This document shows, one piece after another, positions 47,375 to 57,120 of a DNA stretch of 64,000 nt. Numbering within the stretch: the stretch's first letter is position 1; each line of letters begins with the position of its first letter. The DNA is from Chloroflexota bacterium (GTDB lineage: Bacteria; Chloroflexota; Dehalococcoidia; Lucifugimonadales; Lucifugimonadaceae): NCBI GenBank assembly GCA_018673955.1, contig JABHBJ010000086.1, positions 1-64,000 on the forward strand. Reading direction: 5' to 3'. The notes below the pieces were generated by a model, which worked only from the letters and a program-made list of their open reading frames with translations, was not told where the DNA came from and searched no databases. The position numbers and the translations under genes are program-made.

Positions 47375-48630
47375 AGTTTTACTCGCCAGGCGATTAGGGC
47401 TGAGAGGATCCGGGCTGCTGCCATTCCTAGGAATACGAGGTGCCATGGTGCGCCTGTGGTGTCGAGGACGAGGGCAAAGATGATGGCTTGCGCTCCGGCA
47501 TAGACATAGCCGTGGCCGTCGAGAATGCCTGAGGCGGTTGCTGCGTATTTTGGTCCTGCCATATCGACTACTAGCGTTGATGTCATCGATAGGCTCATTG
47601 CGAACGCTCCGATGAAGAGCAGTGCTGCGCCTGCATATACATTTTCAGCGGGGATTACGGCGAGGCCGATAAGTGCGGCGGCGGATATCAGTGCGGATGC
47701 GGCAATCATAGGGCTTCGTCGGCCGCCGAGTAGCACGTCTGATATCCAGCCTGAGACCATCGGTGCGGTTAGATAGCCGACGGGGAGTGCGACGGTCACT
47801 AGAGCGGTTGTTTCGATGGAGAGTCCGGCTTCTTCGAAGTAGTAGAGCGGTGTCCATGTGGTGAGGCCGTAGCGAACTACGTTTTCGAGTCCTTTTACGT
47901 GCGAAGTAGCTACGAATCGCCAGTTTGTGTAAAGAATTTTGTAAACGGTGAACGCAGTGTGGTTATACGCGCGCTCTGGGGCGACTTCTAGACTTGGAAT
48001 GGTTCCAGATTGATGGAGATCATCGAGTCCGACCTTGGATGGGCGATCGCGAACTAGGAAGAAGAGAGCGATTGCTGCAGGAAGCATTAATAATGGCGGG
48101 TATCTAAACGCTGCTCGCCAGCCGAATTCGGCGACTGTCCAACCGGTTACGAGCCACATCATTAGCATCGCTGATCCAGCTGCGACGCCGATCAGTCCCA
48201 TCACTCGACCACGGTGCGATCGATGCCACCACTGGGCGAGCATTCCAATTCCCGGAGCCCATACGGTGGCATTCACATACCCGTTGATTCCCCACGGAAT
48301 GGCGATTGTCCAAAGATTCGTACCGAAGCTTGTGACCCAGTTGAGTGCTACAGATGCGAGTGTTCCGGTTACGATCCAAAATCGGTAACCGTACGCCTCG
48401 GCAATTCTGCCGTGTGTCATGCCGCCAAATGCGAAGCCCCAGAGTAGACAGGCATTGATTATTCCAAGCTCGATGTGAGTGAAGTCGAGCTGTTCTCGCA
48501 TCACTGGTCCGGCTGGCCAGTGGTTGAATCTGCCCATGTATACGAACAGGTAGAACCCGGCGTAACTGAATAACACGCGGTTTCGCCATTGGCGGAATTC
48601 AGGTTGGGTTGTGTCGGTGTGCGCGCTCAC
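47371..48630 (-). CDS. MFS transporter
   Basis: 419 aa, 12-TM pattern, 'YLTAPMVSGWISDVLLGGRRSPMIAASALI'. Confidence 0.88.
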   Translation of the reverse strand: MSAHTDTTQPEFRQWRNRVLFSYAGFYLFVYMGRFNHWPAGPVMREQLDFTHIELGIINACLLWGFAFGGMTHGRIAEAYGYRFWIVTGTLASVALNWVTSFGTNLWTIAIPWGINGYVNATVWAPGIGMLAQWWHRSHRGRVMGLIGVAAGSAMLMMWLVTGWTVAEFGWRAAFRYPPLLMLPAAIALFFLVRDRPSKVGLDDLHQSGTIPSLEVAPERAYNHTAFTVYKILYTNWRFVATSHVKGLENVVRYGLTTWTPLYYFEEAGLSIETTALVTVALPVGYLTAPMVSGWISDVLLGGRRSPMIAASALISAAALIGLAVIPAENVYAGAALLFIGAFAMSLSMTSTLVVDMAGPKYAATASGILDGHGYVYAGAQAIIFALVLDTTGAPWHLVFLGMAAARILSALIAWRVKL

Positions 48631-48860
48631 CGGAGCAGGGTATACATGTCTGGGAGGTACTGCGTCGTACGGGTGAGTTACTTCGTACTCCTTCGAGATC
48701 CTGAATCTAGTTCATGAAGACGGTTTGTGGATGTTATGAAAGGTGTTCATGCTGATTCTGGGCTGTTGGAAGTGTTTTGAACGTTGTTTCTGGCGTACTA
48801 TTTTCGATTATCGCCACTGGCTAGTGTGGCGTTGCTCGCAGCTTGCCGGAGAACCATAAA

Positions 48861-49745
48861 ATGATCGTTGATGTCCATACCCATTTACCGAGCCATAGAG
48901 GAACCGTTCCGCCAGATGAGATGCAGATCGAGACTACGATGCGTTCGGGCGAGTCGGTTCAGCTAACGAACTCGATAGATGATTATTTGCGAGATATGGG
49001 GCCGGTCGACAAGGCGTTTATTTTTGGAATAGCTCCGCGGCCGTGGCGCCCGGAAGAGCGAGTTCTCCGTACTGAGGGCTGGGATGAGGGGCAGAACCAC
49101 AACGATGTTGCCGCAGAGACTGCCAAGCATGCTCCCGACAAGATCATTCCGTTCATGTCATTGCACCCGATCGATTCTAATTGGAAAGATGAGTACGACC
49201 GTTGTGTGGGCGATCTTGGATGTAAGGGAATAAAGCTAGGTCCGAACTATCAGGATTTTGATCCGACGGGCCCGGAGGCATTCGAACTGTTTGCTCGCCT
49301 CGAAGCAGACGGTATTCCGATTGTGTTCCATCAGGGAACTTCGCCTATGACCGAGGCTCCGCTTACTTATGCTCATCCTCTGACATCGGACAAGATCGCG
49401 ATGGCGTTCCCGAATCTAACGATGGTGTTGGCGCATTTGGGTCATCCATGGCAGAACGATTGTTTGGCGGTTGTTCGAAAGCATCCGAACGTTTGGGCCG
49501 ATGTTTCAGCGCAGTACTACCGTCCTTATTCTTTCTGGCAGGGCATGCGACTGTTTTACGAATGGGGTGTCACCGATAAGATTTTGTTTGCATCTGACTG
49601 GCCAGTGACGCGTCCACAAGACAACATTGATCACCTTCGCGGGCTAGAGAAGTTTGCTAAGGATCATCACTTGCCCCAAATTCCTTCAGAGGACATTGAG
49701 GGGATTATCAATCGTGATGCGGTCGAGATTCTGCGCGTCGATTAG
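48861..49745 (+). CDS. Amidohydrolase family (ACMSD-like) metal-dependent hydrolase
   Basis: 'MIVDVHTHLPSHRG', 'GIKLGPNYQDFDP', 'PNLTMVLAHLGHPW', 'DKILFASDWPVTRP'. Confidence 0.9.
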   Translation: MIVDVHTHLPSHRGTVPPDEMQIETTMRSGESVQLTNSIDDYLRDMGPVDKAFIFGIAPRPWRPEERVLRTEGWDEGQNHNDVAAETAKHAPDKIIPFMSLHPIDSNWKDEYDRCVGDLGCKGIKLGPNYQDFDPTGPEAFELFARLEADGIPIVFHQGTSPMTEAPLTYAHPLTSDKIAMAFPNLTMVLAHLGHPWQNDCLAVVRKHPNVWADVSAQYYRPYSFWQGMRLFYEWGVTDKILFASDWPVTRPQDNIDHLRGLEKFAKDHHLPQIPSEDIEGIINRDAVEILRVD

Positions 49746-49761
49746 TTAGAAAGGGATAATC

Positions 49762-49902
49762 ATGCAGTTTCTGTTCGTACTCGTCCTAGCGCTTGTTGTC
49801 GCGTTGATCATTTACTTCATGGGGCGAAAAGCTGGATATGCGCAAGGCAGAATCGATGAAGGTAAAGATTGGGCAACAAAGATTCGCGAGATAGACGAGT
49901 AA
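49762..49902 (+). CDS. Small single-TM protein (46 aa)
   Basis: AAGGGA SD upstream; MQFLFVLVLALVVALIIYFMGRKAGYAQGRIDEGKDWATKIREIDE*; below ORF-track cutoff. Confidence 0.6.
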   Translation: MQFLFVLVLALVVALIIYFMGRKAGYAQGRIDEGKDWATKIREIDE

Positions 49903-49993
49903 CAAGTATTTACTTTCCACTACGGTCGACGTGTAGGGGAACGTGAAATGTGGTGTGAAACCAAGTGCGAAAGCACGCCCGGAGCTGAGCTGA

Positions 49994-51346
49994 ATGAGTA
50001 ATGACCTATCAAGGTTGGAGGGTTCTCCTAAAAAGCAGAGTGTGTACTACGGCTGGTACGTGGTTGCCGCTCTGTTTTTCGCGTCGTTTTTAGCGATCGG
50101 TTCTCGTCAGGGTTTCGGCGTTTTCGTGAAGACGTGGGAAGAGGATTGGGGTGTTTCGACTGCTTCAATTTCGGTTGCTGCTGCGATTGGTTGGCTAATG
50201 AATGGGGTTTCTCAACCTATAGTTGGTTTCCTCACCGACAAGTACGGCGGTAGGCCTGTCTTAGTTATTTCGCTTGCCGTTATGTCTGTAGCGACTATCG
50301 CTGTTGCTTTGATTTCGAACGTGTTTGGGTTGATTGTTCTTTACGGGTTCGTGATTTCGTTTGCATCGGGTGGAATATCGCCAGCTACGACTGGGGTTGT
50401 GATCGCCCGGTGGTTTGATCGCAAGCGTGGTACTGCAATGTCGGTTCTAGTCGCTGGCGGATCGGCTGGTGGCCTTATTATCGTGCCGTTTCTGAGCTAT
50501 GTGCTTGTCGAGTACGGATGGCAAGTTGCTTGGATCATCACGGGGTCGTTGGCGCTTGGCTTGGGAATACCGCTGTTGTTGTGGGTAGTTCGTAGTAAGC
50601 CGAGCGATATGGGGTTATTCGTCGACGGTGAAGAGCCGTCGATAAACGAGGCTGGTGAGGCGAAGGTTATTGTTCGCGCGGTTGGGCCTGATTTTGTCGA
50701 TAAGTGGAAAGAGGCGTTGGGAACGAAACCACTTTGGCAGTTGTCGTTTGGATATTTCGTTTGTGGGATTACGACAGCTTCGATCTCAGTTCACTTTGTG
50801 CGTTGGGCTATCAGTGAAGACATAACTACGGGAACTGCGGCTCTGGCATTTGGGCTGCTGAGTGCTATCAATGCGGTTGGTGTTTTGGTTGCAGGGATGC
50901 TTTCCGATCGATTACAGCGGAAGAATCTTCTTGGGGCGGTTTACCTAGTTCGAGCGCTTGCGTTTGTATCTTTGATAATTGTGCCTGGCGATAAGGCAAT
51001 TTGGGCTTTCGCGGTGATCGGTGGGATGTCGTGGCTGGCGACCGTGCCTCTGACTGCTTCTTTGACTGCTGACGTTTATGGGGTGCGCAATCTTGGAACT
51101 CTATTTGGGTTTTCGAATATGGCACACCAGATAGGCGGTGCTGGAGCGGTGCTGCTGTTCGGTTGGGCTTTCACTCGATTAGGTTCCTACGATATTGTGT
51201 TCGCTGTTGGTGCGGCGACATTGTTGGCAGCAGGAATCGTTTCGCTGTCGATCCGAGAGAAGAAGCATTCGGTTCGCTATGTTCAGGTCGCTCCAGAGAG
51301 TGGTGCGGTTGATGATGTTAGTTCGAGTGTGAAGGGCAGAGAATAG
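49994..51346 (+). CDS. MFS transporter (OFA-like)
   Basis: 450 aa; 'YYGWYVVAALFFASFLAIGSRQGFGVFVKTWEEDWGVS', 'DKYGGRPVLVIS'. Confidence 0.9.
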   Translation: MSNDLSRLEGSPKKQSVYYGWYVVAALFFASFLAIGSRQGFGVFVKTWEEDWGVSTASISVAAAIGWLMNGVSQPIVGFLTDKYGGRPVLVISLAVMSVATIAVALISNVFGLIVLYGFVISFASGGISPATTGVVIARWFDRKRGTAMSVLVAGGSAGGLIIVPFLSYVLVEYGWQVAWIITGSLALGLGIPLLLWVVRSKPSDMGLFVDGEEPSINEAGEAKVIVRAVGPDFVDKWKEALGTKPLWQLSFGYFVCGITTASISVHFVRWAISEDITTGTAALAFGLLSAINAVGVLVAGMLSDRLQRKNLLGAVYLVRALAFVSLIIVPGDKAIWAFAVIGGMSWLATVPLTASLTADVYGVRNLGTLFGFSNMAHQIGGAGAVLLFGWAFTRLGSYDIVFAVGAATLLAAGIVSLSIREKKHSVRYVQVAPESGAVDDVSSSVKGRE

Positions 51347-51550
51347 ATGCCACGATTTCCGGGAATTCTTGCTCATCATTCGGAGCCGATTGATCCGACG
51401 CTTTGGGAGTGGCTGAGCGTCAAGATCGATCATATTCTGGGATTGTCACCGGGCGTTTTGATTTTACTGCTCGGTGCAGTGATCGTGTCGTTTCCTATCG
51501 TCGTTATGGTGCTGGTTTCGCGACGACGCGGCGGATTAGATAGCGAGTAA
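51347..51550 (+). CDS. Small membrane protein coupled to the MFS gene
   Basis: ATG directly abuts the MFS TAG; one strong TM segment. Confidence 0.6.
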   Translation: MPRFPGILAHHSEPIDPTLWEWLSVKIDHILGLSPGVLILLLGAVIVSFPIVVMVLVSRRRGGLDSE

Positions 51551-51571
51551 CCTCTCGTATTTGTCACGACG

Positions 51572-52128
51572 TTAGGAACTTCGGGTGGAACTTACAAGTA
51601 TTTCTGCGAGTTCTTCGAGAGCTTCCCAGTGATCGATGGTTGGTTCAATTTTACGATCGAATTGGATTGACCATCCATGAAAATCTTCATGCAGACTTCG
51701 CACTTCGATGTTTCCAAGATCCGTCGCTGTTTGGCTGATGGCGCTATTTTTTCTGAGAGCTTTGACTAGTCCATAACCTTGATCTTGTCCTTCCCACTTA
51801 ACCTCAGCAGCATTGCCAAAAGCTGGAAACGATTTACTACGTTTCGTTTTGATTCTGACCGACTGTTCTTTTGGAATTGCATGTTTGTCGGGGACTCCAA
51901 AATGAACCCACCATCGTTCAGAAGAATCCTTGCTGAGTTCCTCCTTCATGATGTTCACCCAGTAGATCGTGGCACCGTCAATATCGATCACTCCGAGTGA
52001 ATGACGGGCCCTGCTTTTGCCGACCTTTTCTTCAGGTCGGTCGCGTTCGGCAAGCACAGAGGTGATACCAAGATCATTGAGGTGACCCATAAGATCGTCC
52101 CTAGTGTCATCTTGGAGGTTTTCTTGCA
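51572..52128 (-). CDS. Hypothetical protein
   Basis: Long ORF downstream of and co-oriented with the DapA-family gene; likely start MQENLQDD avoiding overlap. Confidence 0.55.
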
Positions 52129-52191
52129 TTATCGTATCCTTACGTAGCTCGACCCTCTCACGATCGATCTGGTTCTGTGACGTTAAATTAT

Positions 52192-53127
52192 CTACTTCTT
52201 CCAACTGAGTAGATCGCCCATTCGGTCGAGGATGGTATCGAGTTCTTGGTAGTCGAGCTTGTCGAGGTATTTGTTTGCTGGATTTCGTGTTAGATCAGTC
52301 TTGATGATTCCACGTCGGAAATAGGCGGCTTTGTATGCGTTTGCTCCGAACATGAATTCGAAGTTGAGCGAAGGAATCATTCGTTCCCAGAGAGTTCGTG
52401 CTTCGTCGCTGACTATCTGGAGGCCGTTGCTATCGATACCACCAGCGTCGAGCGCGTTCCAGAGCTTCACGTGGGCATCAGTGATGTGCCCGGCCGGCAT
52501 TGTTCCCGCTGATCCACGGCGATATTCGTCTACTAGGTAGCGTCCGCCCATTCCGCCCATTAAACCTTTGACTGCTCCACCAGCCTTTTCAAGTAGTTCG
52601 GTCATGATCTGACCCGGAAGATAGCTTTCTTCCTTAACGTAGTCGACGTGTTTGACTTCGTTGAGCATTTTGACCATCATGTTCGTAGGTACTACTGGTC
52701 CGGCGGGCGGCTTGTTGTTCTGTATCCAAACTGGAAGCTGGCCTGTTTCGGCGATCGCTACATAGTGATCCCACACGACTTGCCCTGCAGCTCCGTTCGG
52801 TGGCATTGCCATTACAGCGTCGGCACCGAGTTCGGCTGCATTTTTCGTTAGATCGACAGATACGGCTGTGGATGCCCCGCTGACTCCGGCGATTACTGGG
52901 ACTGCGCCGTTTACGACTTCGATTCCGGTTTTGAGAACTTCTTTTCGTTCTGCGTCCGTTAGGAACGGTCCTTCTGATGCGTTAACAGGAAGGACGATTC
53001 CGTGAGCTCCGGTTTCAACGCTGAAGGCGATGCACCTTCGAAGAGATTGCCAATCGATGGAAAGATCTTCGTTGAATGGGGTGACGGGAATGGCGTAGAC
53101 GCCGCGGAATTGAGTTGAAGTAGTCAT
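52192..53127 (-). CDS. Dihydrodipicolinate synthase (DapA) family aldolase/lyase
   Basis: 'GVYAIPVTPFNEDLSIDWQSL', 'GIVLPVNASEGPFLTDAERKEVLK', 'YVKEES'. Confidence 0.9.
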   Translation of the reverse strand: MTTSTQFRGVYAIPVTPFNEDLSIDWQSLRRCIAFSVETGAHGIVLPVNASEGPFLTDAERKEVLKTGIEVVNGAVPVIAGVSGASTAVSVDLTKNAAELGADAVMAMPPNGAAGQVVWDHYVAIAETGQLPVWIQNNKPPAGPVVPTNMMVKMLNEVKHVDYVKEESYLPGQIMTELLEKAGGAVKGLMGGMGGRYLVDEYRRGSAGTMPAGHITDAHVKLWNALDAGGIDSNGLQIVSDEARTLWERMIPSLNFEFMFGANAYKAAYFRRGIIKTDLTRNPANKYLDKLDYQELDTILDRMGDLLSWKK

Positions 53128-53261
53128 TTATGGTTTATTACAAGCTATGGTTTGGATTGGAACGATAGAAGAATATACCCTTCGATTGTGGGGTAAGATG
53201 CTGCGATTAGTTGAGATCGCCAGCAATTTACTCGCTGACACAAGATAGATTAGGAATACCA

Positions 53262-54305
53262 ATGGCAGAGACGATGCGAGCAGCACTGGATGATGGGACT
53301 GGTCAGTACGTAGTTCAGGACGTGCCTATGCCAGCTATGTACGACGGTTCGGCTATGATTAGAATTCGCCAGACGGGTATTTGTGGTTCTGACTTGCATA
53401 TGACCGCTGACAGGACAGAAGCACAAGAAATGGCTTCGGGTCACGAGGTTGCTGGTGAAATCCTAGAACTTCCAAAAGGCGAAACCAAACTCAAAGTTGG
53501 TGATCATGTCGCTGTCGAGATGATTGGTGCCGGTCGAGCTTGCTTGAATTGCCATTTTTGCCGGTATGGCCAGTGGAAGCATTGTTTGGGTCTTGCCCCT
53601 GACACAGGTGGCGGCTTCGCGCAATACATGACTCGTAAAACAGCTGGGATTTTCAAACTGCCTGACTCGATGGATTGGGTTGATGGTGGTGTTGTCGAGC
53701 CGATGGCTGTAAGCGTCCACGGATTTCGCTACGGCCGAATGCAGCCAGGCGATGTTGTTGGAGTTGTTGGTGCGGGAACGATTGGTCTATCTGCAATTGC
53801 AGTTGCCAAGGCCTATGGAGCACGAAAAGTAATCGCATCTGCTCGTTACCACCATCAGGCTGAAGCTGCGAGGAAGATGGGTGCGGATATCGTTGTTGGA
53901 TCGGAAGCAGGGGCGTTTGAAGCCGCATGTTTAGATGCTACGGATGGTCTTGGTGCGGATTTTGTTGCCGAATCGGTTGGTGGCAATCAAACGGTTTCAT
54001 TCACGCAGGCGATAAAAGCGACTCGAAATCAAGGCACGATGTTGTATTTGGCGGCTATCAGATCTCCTATGCCGGTAGATTTGCTTGAGCCGATGCTTCG
54101 TGAAATCCGAATGCAGTCGGTGATTTGCTATGGCGTTATTGATGGACGTCACGATTTTGAAGTCGCAATAGATCTGCTGGAATCAGGCGATATACCTTAT
54201 CGCGACATTGTGACCCATCAGGTTGAACTCGAAAACATTCAAGAAGGTTTTGACCTTGCAGGCGACAAGACTTCAGGCTCGATCAAGGTGCAAGTTAATA
54301 TTTAG
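53262..54305 (+). CDS. Zinc-binding alcohol dehydrogenase (MDR family)
   Basis: 'TGICGSDLHMTADRTEAQEMASGHEVAGEI', 'CLNCHFCRYGQWKHC', 'GVVGAGTIGLSAIAVAKAYGA'. Confidence 0.93.
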   Translation: MAETMRAALDDGTGQYVVQDVPMPAMYDGSAMIRIRQTGICGSDLHMTADRTEAQEMASGHEVAGEILELPKGETKLKVGDHVAVEMIGAGRACLNCHFCRYGQWKHCLGLAPDTGGGFAQYMTRKTAGIFKLPDSMDWVDGGVVEPMAVSVHGFRYGRMQPGDVVGVVGAGTIGLSAIAVAKAYGARKVIASARYHHQAEAARKMGADIVVGSEAGAFEAACLDATDGLGADFVAESVGGNQTVSFTQAIKATRNQGTMLYLAAIRSPMPVDLLEPMLREIRMQSVICYGVIDGRHDFEVAIDLLESGDIPYRDIVTHQVELENIQEGFDLAGDKTSGSIKVQVNI

Positions 54306-54511
54306 ACGTTAGTGCTAGTCGAACTGTGCATAGCGACTGCATTAGGTCCCATTGTCATCGAACGAACTAGTCAAGCGTTTGAGAACGTTAGTTTCGCTCG
54401 TAACATTTGGACTCAGGCCGTCGCTGTAGCAGCCAACGAAGGCCAGTTTTGGCCAGTTCTTGCTGATGAAGTAACCGCTGGCGTCTAACTTATAGCGTGC
54501 TAGATGACGGT

Positions 54512-54697
54512 TTAGTAGCGAGCACTATGATCTATTTCTTCGGTAGCGATTTCTTCCCATATTTGATCGACGTATCGATATGAGATGCCGCAGTGGCTGC
54601 ATGTTTTGAATATGAGTGTCGCGTTTGCACTAACATCGACGGGTACAATCGAGAAGTTGTGTCTGTTGTCGTTCGAACCAAGAATACAATCGGTCAT
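54512..54697 (-). CDS. Hypothetical small protein with CxxC (TCSHCG)
   Basis: MTDCILGSNDNRHNFSIVPVDVSANATLIFKTCSHCGISYRYVDQIWEEIATEEIDHSARY; start approximate. Confidence 0.4.
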   Translation of the reverse strand: MTDCILGSNDNRHNFSIVPVDVSANATLIFKTCSHCGISYRYVDQIWEEIATEEIDHSARY

Positions 54698-54844
54698 TAT
54701 TTCTCTAGCTCCATTTAGACGCACCCATTATCTTCGAAAAATATTGTGAGACTCCCGTTTATTGAGGTTATTATTTCATACGTTATTTCAGGTGTCAGAG
54801 AAAGATTCGCTATAAGGTCTACGGGCACTCATTTAGTGACTATG

Positions 54845-56017
54845 TTAATCGCGATATCCGTCTATTGCGTTGGCTCGCATATAGTCCTTATCGAGTTCAA
54901 TCCCGAGGCCAGGTCGGTCTGATAGGTATATTTTGTCGCCTCTGATATCCAGTGGGTGATCGATCATAACGTCGTAGGCATTGAGCTTAGCTCGCGACGT
55001 TTCGACTCGGTAGTGGTTCGGCACTGATGCCATGGCGTGTGCACCGGCGAGGACATTAATAGGTCCGCTGGCGTCGTGAGGTGATATCGGAACGTAGTAC
55101 GCTTCTGCCATCGTGGCGATTTTCTTAATCTCGCTGATTCCACCGGTCCAAGTTACATCGGGCATTATGAAATCGGCGAGTTCGTTTTCGAGAATCGGTA
55201 TGAATTCCCAGCGGGTGTGGATTCGTTCGCCGACACATATTGGGACGCTTACGTTGTCACGTACTTGCCTGAGGGCGTGCGTGCTTTCGACGGGAACCGG
55301 CTCTTCGAACCAGAATATGTTGTATGGCTCGAGTGCTTTGGCTAAACGGATTGCAGTTGGTGCGTCGAAACGGCCGTGGCAGTCGATAAGGATTTCGAAA
55401 TCGGGTCCGAGTGCTTCTCTCATACCGGCGATAACTTCTACACCATGGTTTTCAGCTTCGGCACTTAGTTGCCCAGTTAGGTAGCCGTTTGATTCTTCCG
55501 TGTAGTGCGGGTACCACGGGTCGGTTTTGAGCGACTTTTGGCCGGTTGCTTTGATCGCTTTGGCGTGTTGGATTGAGTCTTCAACTGATGATCCGTCTTC
55601 AGGGTGACAGTAGATCGGGATGCCTTCGCGGACAGGCCCGCCAAAGAGTTCGGAAATTGGAAGTCCGAGAACTTTGCCACGGATGTCCCAGAGGGCGATG
55701 TCGATGCCGGATATGATGTTCGTTGTCGCTCCGCGCGAGCCCATGTAGGTGAATGACCGGAAAATTTTGTTCCAGATCATTTCGATGAGTCTTGGGTCAT
55801 CGCCTTCGATTAGGTCGCTAACGTGCTTGAGCGAAGCGCAGACGGCTCGGTTGGAGACTGCTGAAGTTCCTGTTATTTCACCCCAGCCGGTGACGCCTTC
55901 GTCGGTGTTCACTTCGACGTAAACGTATTCTCGATTGCGAATATGGCTGTCGTTGGCGGTGTCGAGATAGGGGGTTGGTGCTTCGACAAGCCATGGGGTG
56001 ACTTTGGTGATTTTCAT
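54845..56017 (-). CDS. Enolase superfamily (mandelate racemase/muconate lactonizing) enzyme, paralog 3
   Basis: 'MKITKVTPWLVEAPTPYLDTANDSHIRNREYVYVEVNTDEGVTGWGEITG', 'ILIDCHGRFD', 'WFEEPVPVE', 'VGERIHTRWEF', 'ISPHDASGPIN'. Confidence 0.9.
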   Translation of the reverse strand: MKITKVTPWLVEAPTPYLDTANDSHIRNREYVYVEVNTDEGVTGWGEITGTSAVSNRAVCASLKHVSDLIEGDDPRLIEMIWNKIFRSFTYMGSRGATTNIISGIDIALWDIRGKVLGLPISELFGGPVREGIPIYCHPEDGSSVEDSIQHAKAIKATGQKSLKTDPWYPHYTEESNGYLTGQLSAEAENHGVEVIAGMREALGPDFEILIDCHGRFDAPTAIRLAKALEPYNIFWFEEPVPVESTHALRQVRDNVSVPICVGERIHTRWEFIPILENELADFIMPDVTWTGGISEIKKIATMAEAYYVPISPHDASGPINVLAGAHAMASVPNHYRVETSRAKLNAYDVMIDHPLDIRGDKIYLSDRPGLGIELDKDYMRANAIDGYRD

Positions 56018-56106
56018 TCGTGATTTGCTCCGGGCAGTAGTGGTGCGAAATGCGCGACGGAATCGTATGCCGGAAGTGTTGGAATGTCGAGGTAATTCAG
56101 ACAAAT

Positions 56107-56137
56107 AAAAAGACCCCGCATCGTGCGAGGTCTTTTT
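56107..56137. terminator. Rho-independent terminator-like hairpin
   Basis: aaaaagacc-ccgcatcgtgcga-ggtcttttt. Confidence 0.82.
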
Positions 56138-56147
56138 GAGTTCTAGA

Positions 56148-56222
56148 TGGTAGCCCCGCGGAGAATCGAACTCCGGTCTCAGCCTTGAAAGGGCTGTGTC
56201 CTAACCGCTGGACGACGGGGCC
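56148..56222 (-). tRNA. tRNA-Glu (anticodon TTC), CCA encoded
   Basis: GGCCCCGTCGTCCAGCGGTTAGGACACAGCCCTTTCAAGGCTG...GGAGTTCGATTCTCCGCGGGGCTACCA. Confidence 0.95.
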
Positions 56223-56403
56223 ATGCGCTGTGAATGGGCGGCTTCTTCGCAACAGTCATTGTAAGCACTGATTATTAGCATACCGCAGAGTTTGTTAAAC
56301 GGCGATTTGTGGAGACGGCCAATTTTGGGTCTTACGGGCGTTAGTCGCGCTCGTCGTCGCAGTCTTAACTCCCCCGACCCGTAGAAGGATGGTTGTATCC
56401 GGG

Positions 56404-57114
56404 CTAAAGAGTGCTTGCAGGGCATTCTTTGGCGAGCGGGCAGCGGAAGCATTGGGCGATGCGGGCTTTGCAGATTTGGCGTCCATGGGTGATTAGGAGC
56501 ACATGCATGTCGTATCGATCGCCTTCTGGAATGAGTTCTTCCATGATCGGGTGTGCTTGGTCGGCAGTGGTTTTTTCTTCGATGAGTCCGAGTCGTTTCG
56601 AAACTCGGTGAATGTGGGTATCGACCGGAAACGCTGGCATTTTGAGAGAAAATGCCATTACGACCGCAGCGGTTTTGGGCCCGACACCGGGAAGTGATGT
56701 AAGCCATTCCCGAGCTTCTTCGAGAGGTCTGTCGGCGAGGAACTCTAGTTCAAAGTGGCCTAGTCGTTTCAGGATTTCAACAAGTATTTTCTGGATGCGA
56801 ATTGATTTCTGATTGGACAGACCACCGCGTTTGATTGCTTCGGCAACTTGTGAAGTTTCAGCTTCGACCACCTCACCCCAAGTCGGTAGGACTTTGCGGA
56901 GCGAGTCGTAGGCGCGCTCGGCGTTTAGATCGGACGTGTTCTGCGTGAGTACCGTGAATATCAGCTCGTCGATAGCGATCATTCTCGGTCGCCATTCGAT
57001 TGGACCGTAGACTGAATTAAGGCACTCTTTGACGAATGCTGGGGTTACGGTCGGTATTCGCTTCTTCGGCGATGCGGAGCTTTTTGGCGACCACTTTTTC
57101 GATGAGGAAGGCAT
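56404..57114 (-). CDS. nth: Endonuclease III-like (HhH-GPD, FeS) DNA glycosylase
   Basis: 'LTSLPGVGPKTAAVVMAFSLKMPAFPVDTHIHRVSKRLGL', C-terminal C..C cluster 'CKARIAQCFRCPLAKECP'. Confidence 0.92.
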   Translation of the reverse strand: MPSSSKKWSPKSSASPKKRIPTVTPAFVKECLNSVYGPIEWRPRMIAIDELIFTVLTQNTSDLNAERAYDSLRKVLPTWGEVVEAETSQVAEAIKRGGLSNQKSIRIQKILVEILKRLGHFELEFLADRPLEEAREWLTSLPGVGPKTAAVVMAFSLKMPAFPVDTHIHRVSKRLGLIEEKTTADQAHPIMEELIPEGDRYDMHVLLITHGRQICKARIAQCFRCPLAKECPASTL

Positions 57115-57120
57115 GATTGC

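Noticed and set aside
54312-54488. 58-aa ORF (LVELCIATALGPIVIERTSQAFENVSFARNIWTQAVAVAANEGQFWPVLADEVTAGV) after the Zn-ADH
   Set aside because: Possibly a gene remnant but I cannot recognise a family; insufficient support to call.
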